DNA from: Lactobacillus sp.
Lineage (GTDB): Bacteria; Bacillota; Bacilli; Lactobacillales; Lactobacillaceae
Length of the DNA stretch: 55,026 nt
NCBI GenBank assembly: GCA_022641965.1
Contig: JALCDX010000010.1
Span: forward strand, 1-55,026
Reading direction: 5' to 3'
Below are positions 7,604-16,344 of this stretch, in pieces (within the stretch, counting starts at the first letter, position 1; each line of letters opens with the position of its first letter). The notes below the pieces were generated by a model, which saw nothing but the letters and a program-made list of their open reading frames with translations, had not been told where the DNA came from and did no database searches. Position numbers and translations under genes: made by a program.

Positions 7604-10336
7604 GTGAAAAAATTAATCAAGAAATTTAAAAGCTTCCTGACTGCAGGTCCGTCAGTCAGCGAATTGGCTGATGAAGCAGGCAGGCAGCGTCGTTCTTTCT
7701 ATCTTGGAACGGCTTATTTAACTTTTAGACGAGTAGTAGCTTACATCTTAGTAGCTTTTTTATTCGTGCTCTTTTTAGGATTCGGCTTTGCTGGCGGGTA
7801 TGCTGTGGGCATTATTCGCAAGGAGCCAATTCCGACAGTCCAAGAATTGCGTCATGAACTGCAAAATAACGATAATTCCAGCACGATCTACTATGCTCAT
7901 CATGTTCGTTTGGCCAAAGTCAAACCAGAAACAACAATTAAGGTAGCTACTGCTGACGAATTGCCGACCAAGTTCAAGCAGGCCGTCATCGCAACTGAAG
8001 ATGAGAACTTTTATCAGCATAAAGGTATTTTGCCCAAGTCAATCGTGCGGGCTGTCTTATCAGAAGTTACCGGCGTTGGCGTGCAAACTGGTGGTTCAAC
8101 TCTAACCCAGCAATTAGTCAAAATGCGTTTTTTGACTAATCAAACCACTTGGCACCGTAAAATCGTCGAGATGTTTTATGCCCGTAAAATTGAGCGCTAC
8201 TTTTCTAAAGACGAGATCCTTTTGTCCTATCTAAATGCTGCGCCCTACGGCAAAAACAATTCTGGCGAAAATATCACTGGTGCCAAAACAGCTGCTCTGG
8301 GGATTTTCGGCAAACCACTTAAAAAGCTAAATTTAGCGCAAATGGCTTTCATTGCAGGTCTGCCGCAAAGCCCATCAACTTACACGCCATACGGCCTGCA
8401 CGGCAAACTGCGCAAGGACATGTCCTTAGGCATGCAGCGTAAAAATATTGTCCTCTTCCGCATGTATCGGAATGGCTATATTAGCAAGCAAACTTATCAA
8501 AAGGCTCTTCATTATAATCTTAAAAAAGACTTTTTAGCCCCTAATCCTAAAAAAGAAAAACGGCAGACCAGCTCCTATATTTACAACTTAGTCACCAACA
8601 AGGCTGACGTCATTTTAGCTAAGTACTTGATTAAGCAAGACGGGCGAAAAGTTAAAGATGTCAAAAAAGATGACGAATTATACCAGCAGTATTTAACTAA
8701 TGCCGATCAGCTAATGCATCAAAAGGGCTATCATGTACAAACAACTTTTGACAAGCAGCTCTATCAAACGATGCAGACCGTGCTTAAGCAAACGACGCTA
8801 GGTACAGATCGAACGAGTCGCGACTTTGACACCAGCAAAAACAAAGATGTCACCACAACCGAGCATGTTGAAAACGGCAGTGTCATGATTGACAATCAAA
8901 CCGGCAAAATTTTAGCCTTTGCCGGCGGGGTTAATTTTAAAGATTCACAAGTCAACCACGCCTTCGACACTTATCGCTCACCTGGTTCGTCCATTAAACC
9001 TTACCTGGTTTATGCACCAGCTGTTGAACACGGCATTATCAGCAATCGCACGCAGCTGGCCGACTTCCCGACTCTTTTTGGAAAGTATATTCCTACTGAC
9101 TATAATCAAACGGTTCAAAATCGTTTCTTGTCAGCTCAAAAAGCCTTATACATGTCCTACAACTTGCCAGCTGTCAACCTATATCAGAAATTGCGGCAAG
9201 ATGGAATTAACAGTTCCAATTACATGAAAAACTTAGGCTTCCATCTTAAAGCCAGCGAATATAAAAAACTCGGCTTGGCTTTAGGAGGTACTGACTACGG
9301 CTTTACAGTTGCTGAAAATGCTTCAGCCTTCTCAACCTTCTACAACGAAGGCCGCCGAGCTGATCCTTACTACATTAGCAAAATCACTGCTCGTTCAGGC
9401 AAGGTGATTTATCAGCACCACGTGAAGAGCAAACGGGTCTTTTCAAAAGGAACGGCCTACATTATGCGGCATATGCTTCACCAAGTCGTCAAGCAAGGGA
9501 CCGGGTCAACGATCAATGGAACCTTGCAAATCAGCCGTAAAAATATTATCGGTAAGACTGGGACCAGTAATGATTATCGCGATATTTGGTTTAACGGTTC
9601 AACGCCAGGAGTAACTATTTCTAGCTGGATTGGCTATGACAATTTCTACGGTCATAATTACAATTTGAACGAAAATTCAAGCGATGCTAATTTGAATTTA
9701 TGGGCCTCGATGGTGAACGAGCTTTATAAAGAAAAACCGAGTGTTTTCAATTTGCATAAGACTTATGCACGACCAAGTTCTGTCAAGTCAGAACAGGTCT
9801 TACAAAAGACAGGTACCAACCTGGGTATTGTCGATTACAATGGCGATCAAATTCGTCTGCATGGCAAACAAGTTACCGCTTTGAGCCTCAAGTCTGCACC
9901 AGCTGCTACTGCTAAATTCGGAATTGGTGCCCATGAACGCGATTACCGTTTGTTCTATGATCATGAACAAGGCAAGAGCAATGACTACGGCCAACCACTC
10001 GTTTATAGCGGTAAAACTATTTCTAAAAAGCGCAACTTGCTCGATTTATTTACACCAGCTAATGGCAGCACTAGTTATGAAGAATATTATGGCCGACGCA
10101 ATCAGGCTGAAAGCCAGACGAGTTCAACTAGCGAAACTGTTGGCGTCAATGATCAAGCTGCTCAAACGACTGGCAGCAGTGCGGGCGCTGGCGGCAGCAA
10201 TCCGAATGCTAGCGAAAATTCCGCTAATACTGCTGATGCTACCGGGAGTGCAACCGATACTGGCGCAGCTGCTGGAACAGATACTGGCACTGGGACGACA
10301 ACTGAGACCGGTGCCGGTCAAGCGACTGGTCAATAA
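7604..10336 (+). CDS. Class A penicillin-binding protein (PBP1A/2A type transglycosylase-transpeptidase)
   Basis: 910 aa, builds and cross-links peptidoglycan. A short cytoplasmic part is followed by one membrane helix (about 45-70). The GT51 glycosyltransferase domain (about 100-300) has ATEDENFYQHKG with the catalytic Glu near 132 and TGGSTLTQQLVK. The transpeptidase domain has SSIK near 461-464 (nucleophile Ser), SYN near 518 and KTG at 651-653. After about residue 840 the protein ends in a Ser/Thr/Gly/Ala/Asp low-complexity tail, probably exposed outside. The start is GTG at 7604, chosen for its AAGGAAA site; no ATG is suitably placed. It is a single-gene unit with a promoter overlapping the upstream terminator and its own terminator. 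Confidence 0.93.
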   Translation: MKKLIKKFKSFLTAGPSVSELADEAGRQRRSFYLGTAYLTFRRVVAYILVAFLFVLFLGFGFAGGYAVGIIRKEPIPTVQELRHELQNNDNSSTIYYAHHVRLAKVKPETTIKVATADELPTKFKQAVIATEDENFYQHKGILPKSIVRAVLSEVTGVGVQTGGSTLTQQLVKMRFLTNQTTWHRKIVEMFYARKIERYFSKDEILLSYLNAAPYGKNNSGENITGAKTAALGIFGKPLKKLNLAQMAFIAGLPQSPSTYTPYGLHGKLRKDMSLGMQRKNIVLFRMYRNGYISKQTYQKALHYNLKKDFLAPNPKKEKRQTSSYIYNLVTNKADVILAKYLIKQDGRKVKDVKKDDELYQQYLTNADQLMHQKGYHVQTTFDKQLYQTMQTVLKQTTLGTDRTSRDFDTSKNKDVTTTEHVENGSVMIDNQTGKILAFAGGVNFKDSQVNHAFDTYRSPGSSIKPYLVYAPAVEHGIISNRTQLADFPTLFGKYIPTDYNQTVQNRFLSAQKALYMSYNLPAVNLYQKLRQDGINSSNYMKNLGFHLKASEYKKLGLALGGTDYGFTVAENASAFSTFYNEGRRADPYYISKITARSGKVIYQHHVKSKRVFSKGTAYIMRHMLHQVVKQGTGSTINGTLQISRKNIIGKTGTSNDYRDIWFNGSTPGVTISSWIGYDNFYGHNYNLNENSSDANLNLWASMVNELYKEKPSVFNLHKTYARPSSVKSEQVLQKTGTNLGIVDYNGDQIRLHGKQVTALSLKSAPAATAKFGIGAHERDYRLFYDHEQGKSNDYGQPLVYSGKTISKKRNLLDLFTPANGSTSYEEYYGRRNQAESQTSSTSETVGVNDQAAQTTGSSAGAGGSNPNASENSANTADATGSATDTGAAAGTDTGTGTTTETGAGQATGQ

Positions 10337-10344
10337 TCAAAACA

Positions 10345-10382
10345 TACAAAAACTGCTTGCAGCTAGGCAAGCAGTTTTTTTG
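10345..10382. terminator. Bidirectional terminator between the PBP gene and ccpA
   Basis: Stem AAAACTGCTTGC / GCAAGCAGTTTT with a 6-nt loop and T-runs in both directions. It ends the PBP transcript on + and, being 3-40 nt past the ccpA stop, the ccpA transcript on -. Confidence 0.85.
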
Positions 10383-10384
10383 TA

Positions 10385-11386
10385 TTAGCGATTTAATGTG
10401 GTTTCTTGTTTGACAAAACTAAATGGCAATTTTACCTTCCGGTGAGTCAATTCTTCATCACCCATCAACTTGGTCAGCATCCGCATTGCTACTGCCCCAA
10501 TATCATAAAGTGGACTGCGAACGCAAGTCAGCTTCGGGCGCACCAGGTCACTGATTTTAGTTGATCCTGCTGCAATGACTTCGAAATCTTCAGGGATTTT
10601 TACGCCAGCTGATTTGGCGGCATTAATAATCCCAGCTGCAGCCAAATCTGAAGACACGATAACTCCATCAACATGTTCTTGCTGCAACTGTGCGAAAACT
10701 TTTTCTCCTTGATCATAAGTTAAAACGTCTCGATAAATTCGTGGCACGCCCAACTGATGTTCTTTAATAAAGTTTTCGAAAACAGGAATTCGGCGAGCGA
10801 CATTGATGGTGGCATTGTAGTCACTGATTACAAAAGCTAAGTCGCGCTTGCCGTCTTGATACAGCAACTCAATTGCTTGCTTCATCGCTTTGCGATAGTC
10901 GATTGCCACTGATTGCAAATCACCATCAGAATCCAAAGTGCTGGCTAAAACAACCGGTGTGGAAGTTCGATCAAAAACTTCGTGGACGGCAGGACTTAAG
11001 CGGTCGGACATGTAAATCATGCCATCAACCTGCTTGTTGAGCAGGCTTTGCACTGTATCTTCTTCCTTCATCAATTCATTAGAGACACTGGATAAAATGA
11101 TGCTGTAACGATAGATAGTCGCAATATCGTTAATGCCTTGCGCTAGCTCTGCAAAAAACATGTTGGTCATATCAGGAATAATTAAACCAACAGTGGTCGT
11201 CCTTTTAGAAGCCAATCCTTGTGCTACGGAATTTGGCTGATAATGCAAGCGCTTGATCACGCTTTGAACGCGATCTCGCGTGCTTTTTCGCACATTGCTA
11301 TTGCCATTTACCACTCGTGAAACGGTAGCCATCGAAACTTTGGCTTCTCGGGCCACGTCATAGATCGTCACATCTTGTTTATGCAT
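10385..11386 (-). CDS. ccpA: Catabolite control protein A
   Basis: 333-aa LacI/GalR-family regulator, the length of CcpA. The N-terminal helix-turn-helix starts TIYDVAREAKVSMATVSRVV (residues 7-26) with the hinge helix SVAQGLASKRT near 53-63. The periplasmic-binding-protein-like core follows. With HPr-Ser46-P it binds cre sites to repress or activate carbon-source genes. The divergent location with pepQ is the classic lactobacillar arrangement (pepR1/ccpA-pepQ in L. delbrueckii). A cre site lies in the shared spacer, so self-regulation is likely. AGGAG stands 11 nt before the ATG. Confidence 0.92.
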   Translation of the reverse strand: MHKQDVTIYDVAREAKVSMATVSRVVNGNSNVRKSTRDRVQSVIKRLHYQPNSVAQGLASKRTTTVGLIIPDMTNMFFAELAQGINDIATIYRYSIILSSVSNELMKEEDTVQSLLNKQVDGMIYMSDRLSPAVHEVFDRTSTPVVLASTLDSDGDLQSVAIDYRKAMKQAIELLYQDGKRDLAFVISDYNATINVARRIPVFENFIKEHQLGVPRIYRDVLTYDQGEKVFAQLQQEHVDGVIVSSDLAAAGIINAAKSAGVKIPEDFEVIAAGSTKISDLVRPKLTCVRSPLYDIGAVAMRMLTKLMGDEELTHRKVKLPFSFVKQETTLNR

Positions 11387-11452
11387 AATGCTTCATTCTC
11401 CTGTTATGCCTCTATAGGTCTAGTTCTAAAGGTTAGCATAAGCAGGGCAACC

Positions 11453-11467
11453 ATGCAAACGTTTTCA
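11453..11467. promoter_or_regulatory. cre site (CcpA operator)
   Basis: ATGCAAACGTTTTCA fits the degenerate cre consensus WTGNAANCGNWNNCW at every position. On the ccpA side it overlaps a possible -35 (TTGCAT) that pairs, over 17 nt, with an extended -10 TGC-TAACCT. On the pepQ side it lies about 42-56 nt upstream of the predicted start. Carbon control of both genes is inferred from the position. Confidence 0.8.
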
Positions 11468-11493
11468 AAGATCGTAAAATAACTGTGATATTA

Positions 11494-11502
11494 TGCTATA
11501 CT
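11494..11502 (+). promoter_or_regulatory. Extended -10 promoter of pepQ
   Basis: TGC-TATACT at 11494-11502 is an extended -10 element. The -35 region is poor. Predicted start near 11509, with AAGGAAGG as ribosome site before the ATG at 11535. Confidence 0.6.
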
Positions 11503-11534
11503 GTTGACAAATCAAATGAAGGAAGGAATCTATT

Positions 11535-12638
11535 ATGAACATTGATAAGCTGCAGACTTATTTACAAAACAACAACCTAGACGCTGCTTATATCTCTAAT
11601 CCAATTACTATTGCTTATTTTACAGGCTATGAAATGGATCCCCATGAGCGGATTTTCGCCTTGTTGGCTTTCAAGGACGCTGAACCCTTTATTTTTGCAC
11701 CAGCCCTGAATGTCGAAGAAGCTAAAGCATCAGCTTGGAGCGGAGACGTTTTTGTCTATTTAGACCATGAAAACCAATGGAAAATCATTGCTGACTTGGC
11801 TGCTAAACGGACTAATGCACTCGATAGCTGGGCAATTGAGAAAGAGCATTTATCAGTCAGCCGCCTGCAAGCTCTGCAGACAGCATTGCCAAATGCTAGT
11901 TTTGCCCAAGATATCTCGCCGTTTATCGCTCAACTACGGATGATTAAAACACCTGCTGAAATTAAGCATTTACAAGCAGCAGGTGCTGAATGTGATTTTG
12001 CCTTTAAAGTAGCATTTGAGACGCTTAAGCAAGGTATCACGGAACGAGCTGTTGCCAGTCAAATCGACTATCAGCTGCAAGTTCAACGCGGTACCATGCA
12101 AACGAGTTTTGAAACAATTGTCCAAGCCGGTAAAAACGCAGCCAATCCACACTTGGGCCCAACCATGACTACGATTGAACCGAATGAGTTAGTACTGTTC
12201 GACTTAGGTTTTATGAAAGAAGGCTACGCTTCAGATTCTAGCCGCACAGTTGCTTTTGGCGAACCCAGCGCTAAGGAAAAAGAAATTTATGAAGTTAATC
12301 GCGAGGCTCAGCAAGCTGCAGTTGAAGCAGCTAAGCCTGGCATGACTGCCAGTGAACTTGATGCTGTCGCTCGTGATATTATTACCAAAGCTGGTTACGG
12401 AGAATACTTTATTCACCGCCTAGGCCACGGGATTGGCAAAGTTGTTCACGAAGCACCAGCGATTATGCAAGGAAATGATTTAGTCTTGCAGCCCGGCATG
12501 TGCTTCTCAATTGAACCAGGCATCTATATTCCAGGCTTAGCCGGCGTTAGAATTGAGGATTGCGGTGTAGTGACTGACCATGGTTTCGAAGTCTTTACCC
12601 ACACTAGCAAAGACTTAAAAATTATTCCGGCTCACTAG
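11535..12638 (+). CDS. pepQ: Xaa-Pro dipeptidase (prolidase)
   Basis: 367-aa M24-family metallopeptidase that splits dipeptides ending in proline, used in growth on peptides. It has an N-terminal creatinase-like domain (to about 130) and a catalytic pita-bread domain. Visible metal ligands and motifs: [17 protein letters not shown] with Asp pair near 223 and 234, HRLGHGIG near 296-303, SIEPGIY near 327 and [10 protein letters not shown] near 341. It is monocistronic, divergent from ccpA and under the cre-containing spacer. Confidence 0.93.
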   Translation: MNIDKLQTYLQNNNLDAAYISNPITIAYFTGYEMDPHERIFALLAFKDAEPFIFAPALNVEEAKASAWSGDVFVYLDHENQWKIIADLAAKRTNALDSWAIEKEHLSVSRLQALQTALPNASFAQDISPFIAQLRMIKTPAEIKHLQAAGAECDFAFKVAFETLKQGITERAVASQIDYQLQVQRGTMQTSFETIVQAGKNAANPHLGPTMTTIEPNELVLFDLGFMKEGYASDSSRTVAFGEPSAKEKEIYEVNREAQQAAVEAAKPGMTASELDAVARDIITKAGYGEYFIHRLGHGIGKVVHEAPAIMQGNDLVLQPGMCFSIEPGIYIPGLAGVRIEDCGVVTDHGFEVFTHTSKDLKIIPAH

Positions 12639-12657
12639 CTGCTATCAAATTGCAAAA

Positions 12658-12692
12658 CAAAAAACGATCTGATTGTTTCAGATCGTTTTTTA
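12658..12692. terminator. Bidirectional terminator between pepQ and the ytxH-like gene
   Basis: AAAAAACGATCTGA / TCAGATCGTTTTTT with a 5-nt loop, A-rich on one side and T-rich on the other, so it can serve both converging genes. Confidence 0.85.
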
Positions 12693-12709
12693 CATGCAGT
12701 TGACATTAA

Positions 12710-13039
12710 TTAGTCTTCTTGATTTTCCAAATCAGACATGGTGCCTTCGGCATCATCTTTTTCATGGTTAGGCTTGTGATCAGTCTTATCAATCACAATG
12801 TCGTCAAAGTCTTTGATTTCTGAATTATCTTCAACTGTCTTAGGGAATGAAGTCAGTTGGTTCTTTAATAATTCTGTGCCATTATCATATTTTTTCTTTA
12901 AGTTGGCCAAAGTTTCATTTTTGGCAAGTGTATCTTTTAGCTTTTGACTATTATCATCTGAAGCCAAAATTGAAGTAGCCAGCAAACTTACGCCAGCCCC
13001 AAACAAGGTCCCTAAAATAAAGCTTCCAGTTTTTTTCAT
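12710..13039 (-). CDS. Small YtxH-like membrane-anchored protein
   Basis: 109 aa. Residues 5-27 form a glycine-containing hydrophobic segment (GSFILGTLFGAGVSLLATS) like that at the start of YtxH gas-vesicle/stress-type proteins. The rest is hydrophilic, helical and ends in a very acidic stretch. It follows the DUF948 gene by 17 nt, the same pair (ytxG-ytxH) that lies near ccpA in Bacillus. Function unknown; general-stress or envelope role is only suggested by family. Confidence 0.65.
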   Translation of the reverse strand: MKKTGSFILGTLFGAGVSLLATSILASDDNSQKLKDTLAKNETLANLKKKYDNGTELLKNQLTSFPKTVEDNSEIKDFDDIVIDKTDHKPNHEKDDAEGTMSDLENQED

Positions 13040-13056
13040 AATTGCGACTCCTTTGC

Positions 13057-13485
13057 TTATTCTTTGCCCTTCTTGCGCAAGCGCCGAGAAAAAGCACTCA
13101 GCACTAAAGTTGATAGCAAGCCAGTCTTAGGAGTCCAGCTGAATTCGCTAACCCGTTTGACCAATTTGCGTGAAGACTTGTTCAAGTCAGACACGGTTTC
13201 GCTTAATTCTACAGCAGTCTCAACCACTGGATCCAATGTTTGGGATTTGTGGTTGACATCAGCTAGCAGATCATTAGTCTTGCTTAAAATATCATTGCTG
13301 TTTTTAACAATTTCATTCATGCCAGCAGTCAGGTCGTCTAAAGTTTTATTAGCTTTATCCGTGGTAGCCTGAACAGCTTTTAAGCTCTTGCTCAATCTGA
13401 TTAAGACAGGAATAGCGAACAGAACCAGCAGCAAAAAAGCTCCAGCTGCGACTAAGCCTGCAATTGCACCATATGAAATAGACAT
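13057..13485 (-). CDS. DUF948 (YtxG-like) membrane protein
   Basis: 142 aa. One N-terminal membrane helix (about 6-29) is followed by a long heptad-rich helix (about 35-110) full of Thr/Asn/Asp/Ser and then a basic C-terminus (SRRLRKKGKE). This is the DUF948 pattern, also called YtxG. GGAGGG stands upstream of the ATG. It is the first gene of a two-gene unit with the YtxH-like gene and is divergent from the MscS channel. The coiled-coil shape suggests a structural or envelope role; none is known. Confidence 0.75.
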   Translation of the reverse strand: MSISYGAIAGLVAAGAFLLLVLFAIPVLIRLSKSLKAVQATTDKANKTLDDLTAGMNEIVKNSNDILSKTNDLLADVNHKSQTLDPVVETAVELSETVSDLNKSSRKLVKRVSEFSWTPKTGLLSTLVLSAFSRRLRKKGKE

Positions 13486-13531
13486 ATACTACTACCCTCC
13501 ATGCTAAAAAGTGTAGCATGAAACGCTGTTC

Positions 13532-13561
13532 TTCGCAATGAATCTCGGCTTTTGCTATACT
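13532..13561 (+). promoter_or_regulatory. Promoter of the MscS gene, start at or next to its ATG
   Basis: -35 TTCGCA (13532-13537), 18-nt spacer and extended -10 TGC-TATACT (13553-13561). Counting the usual 6-7 nt puts +1 at 13567-13568, the A of the ATG used here as start. The mRNA would then have no leader. Confidence 0.6.
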
Positions 13562-13567
13562 AAAACC

Positions 13568-14386
13568 ATGAAAACAATCACTGCTAAAACCATCAATACA
13601 AAAATAATTCCCCTGGATTGGAATGAAATCTTGCACAATTTGCTCAGCAACTTGTGGCAACTGCTGATTACCAGTGTGCTTTTTTGGCTGCTTTGGCTGA
13701 TCGGGAAAAAATTAATTGCCAAATACTTCCTCAATAGCCGCCACACTAAAAAAATGTCGCAGCGTACGCAAACAATTTCACGTTTAGCTAGCAACATCTT
13801 TCAGTACACAATCTTGCTATTCTACCTTTATGGCGTCTTATCGATTTTAGGCGTGCCAATCGGCACCCTGCTAGCCAGCGCCGGCATTTTCTCCTTAGCC
13901 CTAGGTTTAGGAGCGCAAGGATTTGTCAGTGACATTGTTAACGGCTTTTTCATTCTGAATGAAGACCAATACAATGTTGGCGATCAAGTTCAAATCGGTG
14001 ATCAACGCGGACAAGTCGTCGAGTTAGGACTGCGAACTACTCGCATTAAAAGCAGCGATGGTTCGATTGCCTTTATTCCTAACCGTCAAATCACGATCGT
14101 GAAAAACCTCAGTCGCGGCGGAGCTGGCATCGATATCGATCTGCAGCTGCCCCTGACAGCTGACTTAGACAAAGTTGCAACCCTGATCAAAAAGGTCAAC
14201 CAAGCATCTCCACTTGCTGCTGCTTTGAAGCGTGAACCGCAGATTTTAGGAGTAGTCAATCAAACTAATACAAGTCTCACTTTCCGAATTCACCTGCAAG
14301 CACAAACTGAAAGAGCTATTGCCATTAAAAATTATTATTGGACCCACTATTTGGAGGCTTTAAAATCCGCTGGCATAATTAACTAA
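13568..14386 (+). CDS. Small-conductance mechanosensitive channel (MscS family, YkuT-like)
   Basis: 272 aa from this start. Membrane helices at about 20-42, 62-85 and 90-115; the pore helix is the Gly/Ala-rich ASAGIFSLALGLGAQGFVSD near 105-124. The following beta domain has the MscS signature (FILNEDQYNVGDQVQIG, PNRQI). It releases solutes on hypo-osmotic shock. An ATG at 13538 is in frame but lies upstream of the -10 box and has no ribosome site, so 13568 is chosen; there is no Shine-Dalgarno here either. The 3' end overlaps the converging rdgB gene by 8 nt. Confidence 0.85.
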   Translation: MKTITAKTINTKIIPLDWNEILHNLLSNLWQLLITSVLFWLLWLIGKKLIAKYFLNSRHTKKMSQRTQTISRLASNIFQYTILLFYLYGVLSILGVPIGTLLASAGIFSLALGLGAQGFVSDIVNGFFILNEDQYNVGDQVQIGDQRGQVVELGLRTTRIKSSDGSIAFIPNRQITIVKNLSRGGAGIDIDLQLPLTADLDKVATLIKKVNQASPLAAALKREPQILGVVNQTNTSLTFRIHLQAQTERAIAIKNYYWTHYLEALKSAGIIN

Positions 14387-14993
14387 ACTGCTGCCACCAA
14401 TCAGGCAAAGCCTGAATCAAAGCCCGCACAGCTTGTCCCCGATGGGACAAGCTGTTTTTCTGCTCAGTTGACATTTCAGCAAAAGTAAGACCAAGCTGCG
14501 GCACATAAAATAGCGGATCGTAGCCAAAAGTCTGTGGCCCGCGCGGCGCCGATAATATTTCACCGCATGCTTCACCACTAACAACTAAATCTTGGGCAAA
14601 GTGGCCTGGCCAAGACATAACCATGACAGTTTCAAATTTTGCCTGTCGCTGCTGCCCAGTCAGGCCGCTCATCCGCCGCAGCAATTTGCGATTATTGGCA
14701 ACTGCGTTATGATCGCTAGCATAGCGAGCAGAATGCACGCCGGGCTCACCATTTAGCGCTGGAACCATAAGCCCTGAATCATCCGCAAGAGTTGGCAGCT
14801 GGCTAAACTCAGCTAAAGCATGCGCCTTTAAAGCAGCGTTTTCAGCAAATGTTTTGCCTGTCTCTGCTAAAACCGGTGGATTGCTTAAATCGGCATTGGT
14901 CAAAATTTTCAGCGGCAACCCAGCTTGCTTAAAGGCTGCTTCAACTTCTTGAGCCTTATTAAGATTCGTAGTAGCAAATAAAAGCTGTTTCAT
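14379..14993 (-). CDS. rdgB: XTP/dITP pyrophosphatase (RdgB/HAM1 family)
   Basis: 204 aa. Removes non-canonical purine nucleoside triphosphates (XTP, dITP) from the pool by releasing pyrophosphate. Family marks: FATTNLNKAQEV at 6-17, LADDSGLMVPALNGEPGVHSARYA near 68-91, FGYDPLFYVP near 155 and SHRGQAVRAL near 183. It follows murI by 14 nt, the same neighbourhood as racE/ysnA in Bacillus, and ends by overlapping the converging MscS gene. Confidence 0.92.
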   Translation of the reverse strand: MKQLLFATTNLNKAQEVEAAFKQAGLPLKILTNADLSNPPVLAETGKTFAENAALKAHALAEFSQLPTLADDSGLMVPALNGEPGVHSARYASDHNAVANNRKLLRRMSGLTGQQRQAKFETVMVMSWPGHFAQDLVVSGEACGEILSAPRGPQTFGYDPLFYVPQLGLTFAEMSTEQKNSLSHRGQAVRALIQALPDWWQQFS

Positions 14994-15007
14994 TTAGCTC
15001 ACGTTTT

Positions 15008-15799
15008 CTAATCTAAGTGCTGTGCAGTTAAATCAGGTTGATCGAGCCAAGCCCGAGCCATAGTTGAAAACGAAGCGGCTTGACCAGTTGTGAAATATTG
15101 GTGTTGTCCGGCTGTTTGCCGCTGCGCCAACAACCCATCTCGCTTCAACACATTGAAAGTATATTGAGCTACTTGGTCGGCTGGGTCAATCAACTGTACT
15201 TGGGGTCCTACCGCAGCCTGAATTTCCTTAGCAATAAAAGGATAATGCGTGCAGCCCAAGACCAAAGAATCAAAATCTGCTCCAACAAGTGGCTGCAGGC
15301 TTTCTGAAACAATCGCTTGACGTACTGCTGCAGGTTCATTAGCTTCAACTAACGGAGCCAGCTTAGGCGTGGCTTGTTCAACCACCTTGATTTTTTGATT
15401 GCGGTAATGTATTTCTTTAGTATAGTCTTGCGATTCAACTGTCGCGGTAGTAGCAATTACGCCAACTTTCAAGTTACGCGTTTTTTTAGCAGCGAGCAGC
15501 GCTCCTGATTGAATGACGCCAATAATTTGACGATCAGTTTCTGCTTGCAAGGTCGGCATTGCTTGTGCAGTCATCGTATTGCAAGCGAAGATAACAACTT
15601 TAACATTCTGGCTCAACAAAAAATTCAAACCGGTTCTCGCTAAACTGATAATCTCGTCCTGCTGGCGGTCGCCATAAGGCATATGCGCCTGATCACCCCA
15701 AAAGATAGTATCTTCGTGCGGCATTTTTGCAATTACTTTTTTGACTACGCTCAGTCCGCCAAGGCCTGAATCCATCAGTCCAATTGGACGATTATCCAT
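15008..15799 (-). CDS. murI: Glutamate racemase
   Basis: 263 aa. Makes D-glutamate for peptidoglycan. The two catalytic cysteines are visible in VIFACNTMTA (Cys near 73) and LGCTHYPFI (Cys near 183), each in its standard motif; the N-terminus IGLMDSGLGGLSV matches the substrate-binding loop. A GAGGAG site precedes the ATG. It is the first gene of a two-gene unit with rdgB and is divergent from yslB across an 87-nt spacer in which I see no strong promoter boxes. Confidence 0.93.
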   Translation of the reverse strand: MDNRPIGLMDSGLGGLSVVKKVIAKMPHEDTIFWGDQAHMPYGDRQQDEIISLARTGLNFLLSQNVKVVIFACNTMTAQAMPTLQAETDRQIIGVIQSGALLAAKKTRNLKVGVIATTATVESQDYTKEIHYRNQKIKVVEQATPKLAPLVEANEPAAVRQAIVSESLQPLVGADFDSLVLGCTHYPFIAKEIQAAVGPQVQLIDPADQVAQYTFNVLKRDGLLAQRQTAGQHQYFTTGQAASFSTMARAWLDQPDLTAQHLD

Positions 15800-15886
15800 A
15801 TAAAAACGCTCCTCGTTACAAGATTAAGTTTTCACTGTCCTCCATTTTAGGGTAAAATTGTTCAGAAGACAAAGGAATGATAAAAA

Positions 15887-16285
15887 ATGAGTGAATCAAC
15901 CGAACAAATTTATTTCATTAATCAGCTGTATCATGATTTTATCTTGCCTGATATCCTAGGTGAGGACAGCCCTGATATTCTTTACTGGGCAGGGAAACAC
16001 GTGGCCCGTAAGTACGAATTAAGCAATTTAGACGACCTAACCCAATTCTTTGACATGGCTGGTTTTGGCCACTTAGAGCAGGTCAAAGAAAGTCGCCGGC
16101 AAGTAATCTTCAGATTGAGCGGACAAAATGTGGTAGATCGCTTAGCCAGTCAAAACAATGACTTTGCTTTAGAAAGCGGTATTGTCGCTGAAGCTGTTCA
16201 GCTTGACAAAGATCGGGAAGCTGAAGCTGTTTTTACACCAGCTAAGCATCAGCAAGGAGTGCAAATTACCGTTCAATTTGATTGA
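15887..16285 (+). CDS. yslB: YslB family protein (DUF2507)
   Basis: 132 aa. The sequence FYINQ-like N-terminus, LPDILGEDSPDILYWAGKH and LDDLTQFFDMAGFG match the DUF2507/YslB family, small cytoplasmic proteins distantly related to heme/4-vinyl-reductase-like (V4R) folds. The function is unknown. AAAGGAATG lies before the ATG. It stands alone between murI and trxA, which are on the other strand, with a shared terminator behind it. Confidence 0.8.
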   Translation: MSESTEQIYFINQLYHDFILPDILGEDSPDILYWAGKHVARKYELSNLDDLTQFFDMAGFGHLEQVKESRRQVIFRLSGQNVVDRLASQNNDFALESGIVAEAVQLDKDREAEAVFTPAKHQQGVQITVQFD

Positions 16286-16302
16286 TTTTTCAAAGCATAA
16301 CA

Positions 16303-16337
16303 AAAGACTTGACTGTTTAATCAGCCAAGTCTTTTTG
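16303..16337. terminator. Bidirectional terminator between yslB and trxA
   Basis: AAAGACTTG-A-CTG / CAG-C-CAAGTCTTT with T-runs on both strands; 18 nt past yslB and just past the trxA stop. Confidence 0.8.
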
Positions 16338-16344
16338 ATTGCTC

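Noticed and set aside
9924-10388. 154-aa frame on + and smaller frames on - inside the PBP gene end
   Set aside because: They overlap the low-complexity Ser/Thr/Gly/Ala tail of the PBP, where biased codons keep other frames open. No ribosome site, no protein-like composition.
11380-11400. Five-codon ORF (ATGAAGCATTATGCATAA) overlapping the ccpA start
   Set aside because: The ribosome site is too close to its ATG and it is too short to claim as a leader peptide.
13501-13519. ATGCTA-N7-TAGCAT inverted repeat upstream of the MscS gene
   Set aside because: Could be an operator between the divergent genes, but it is short and matches no family site I know.
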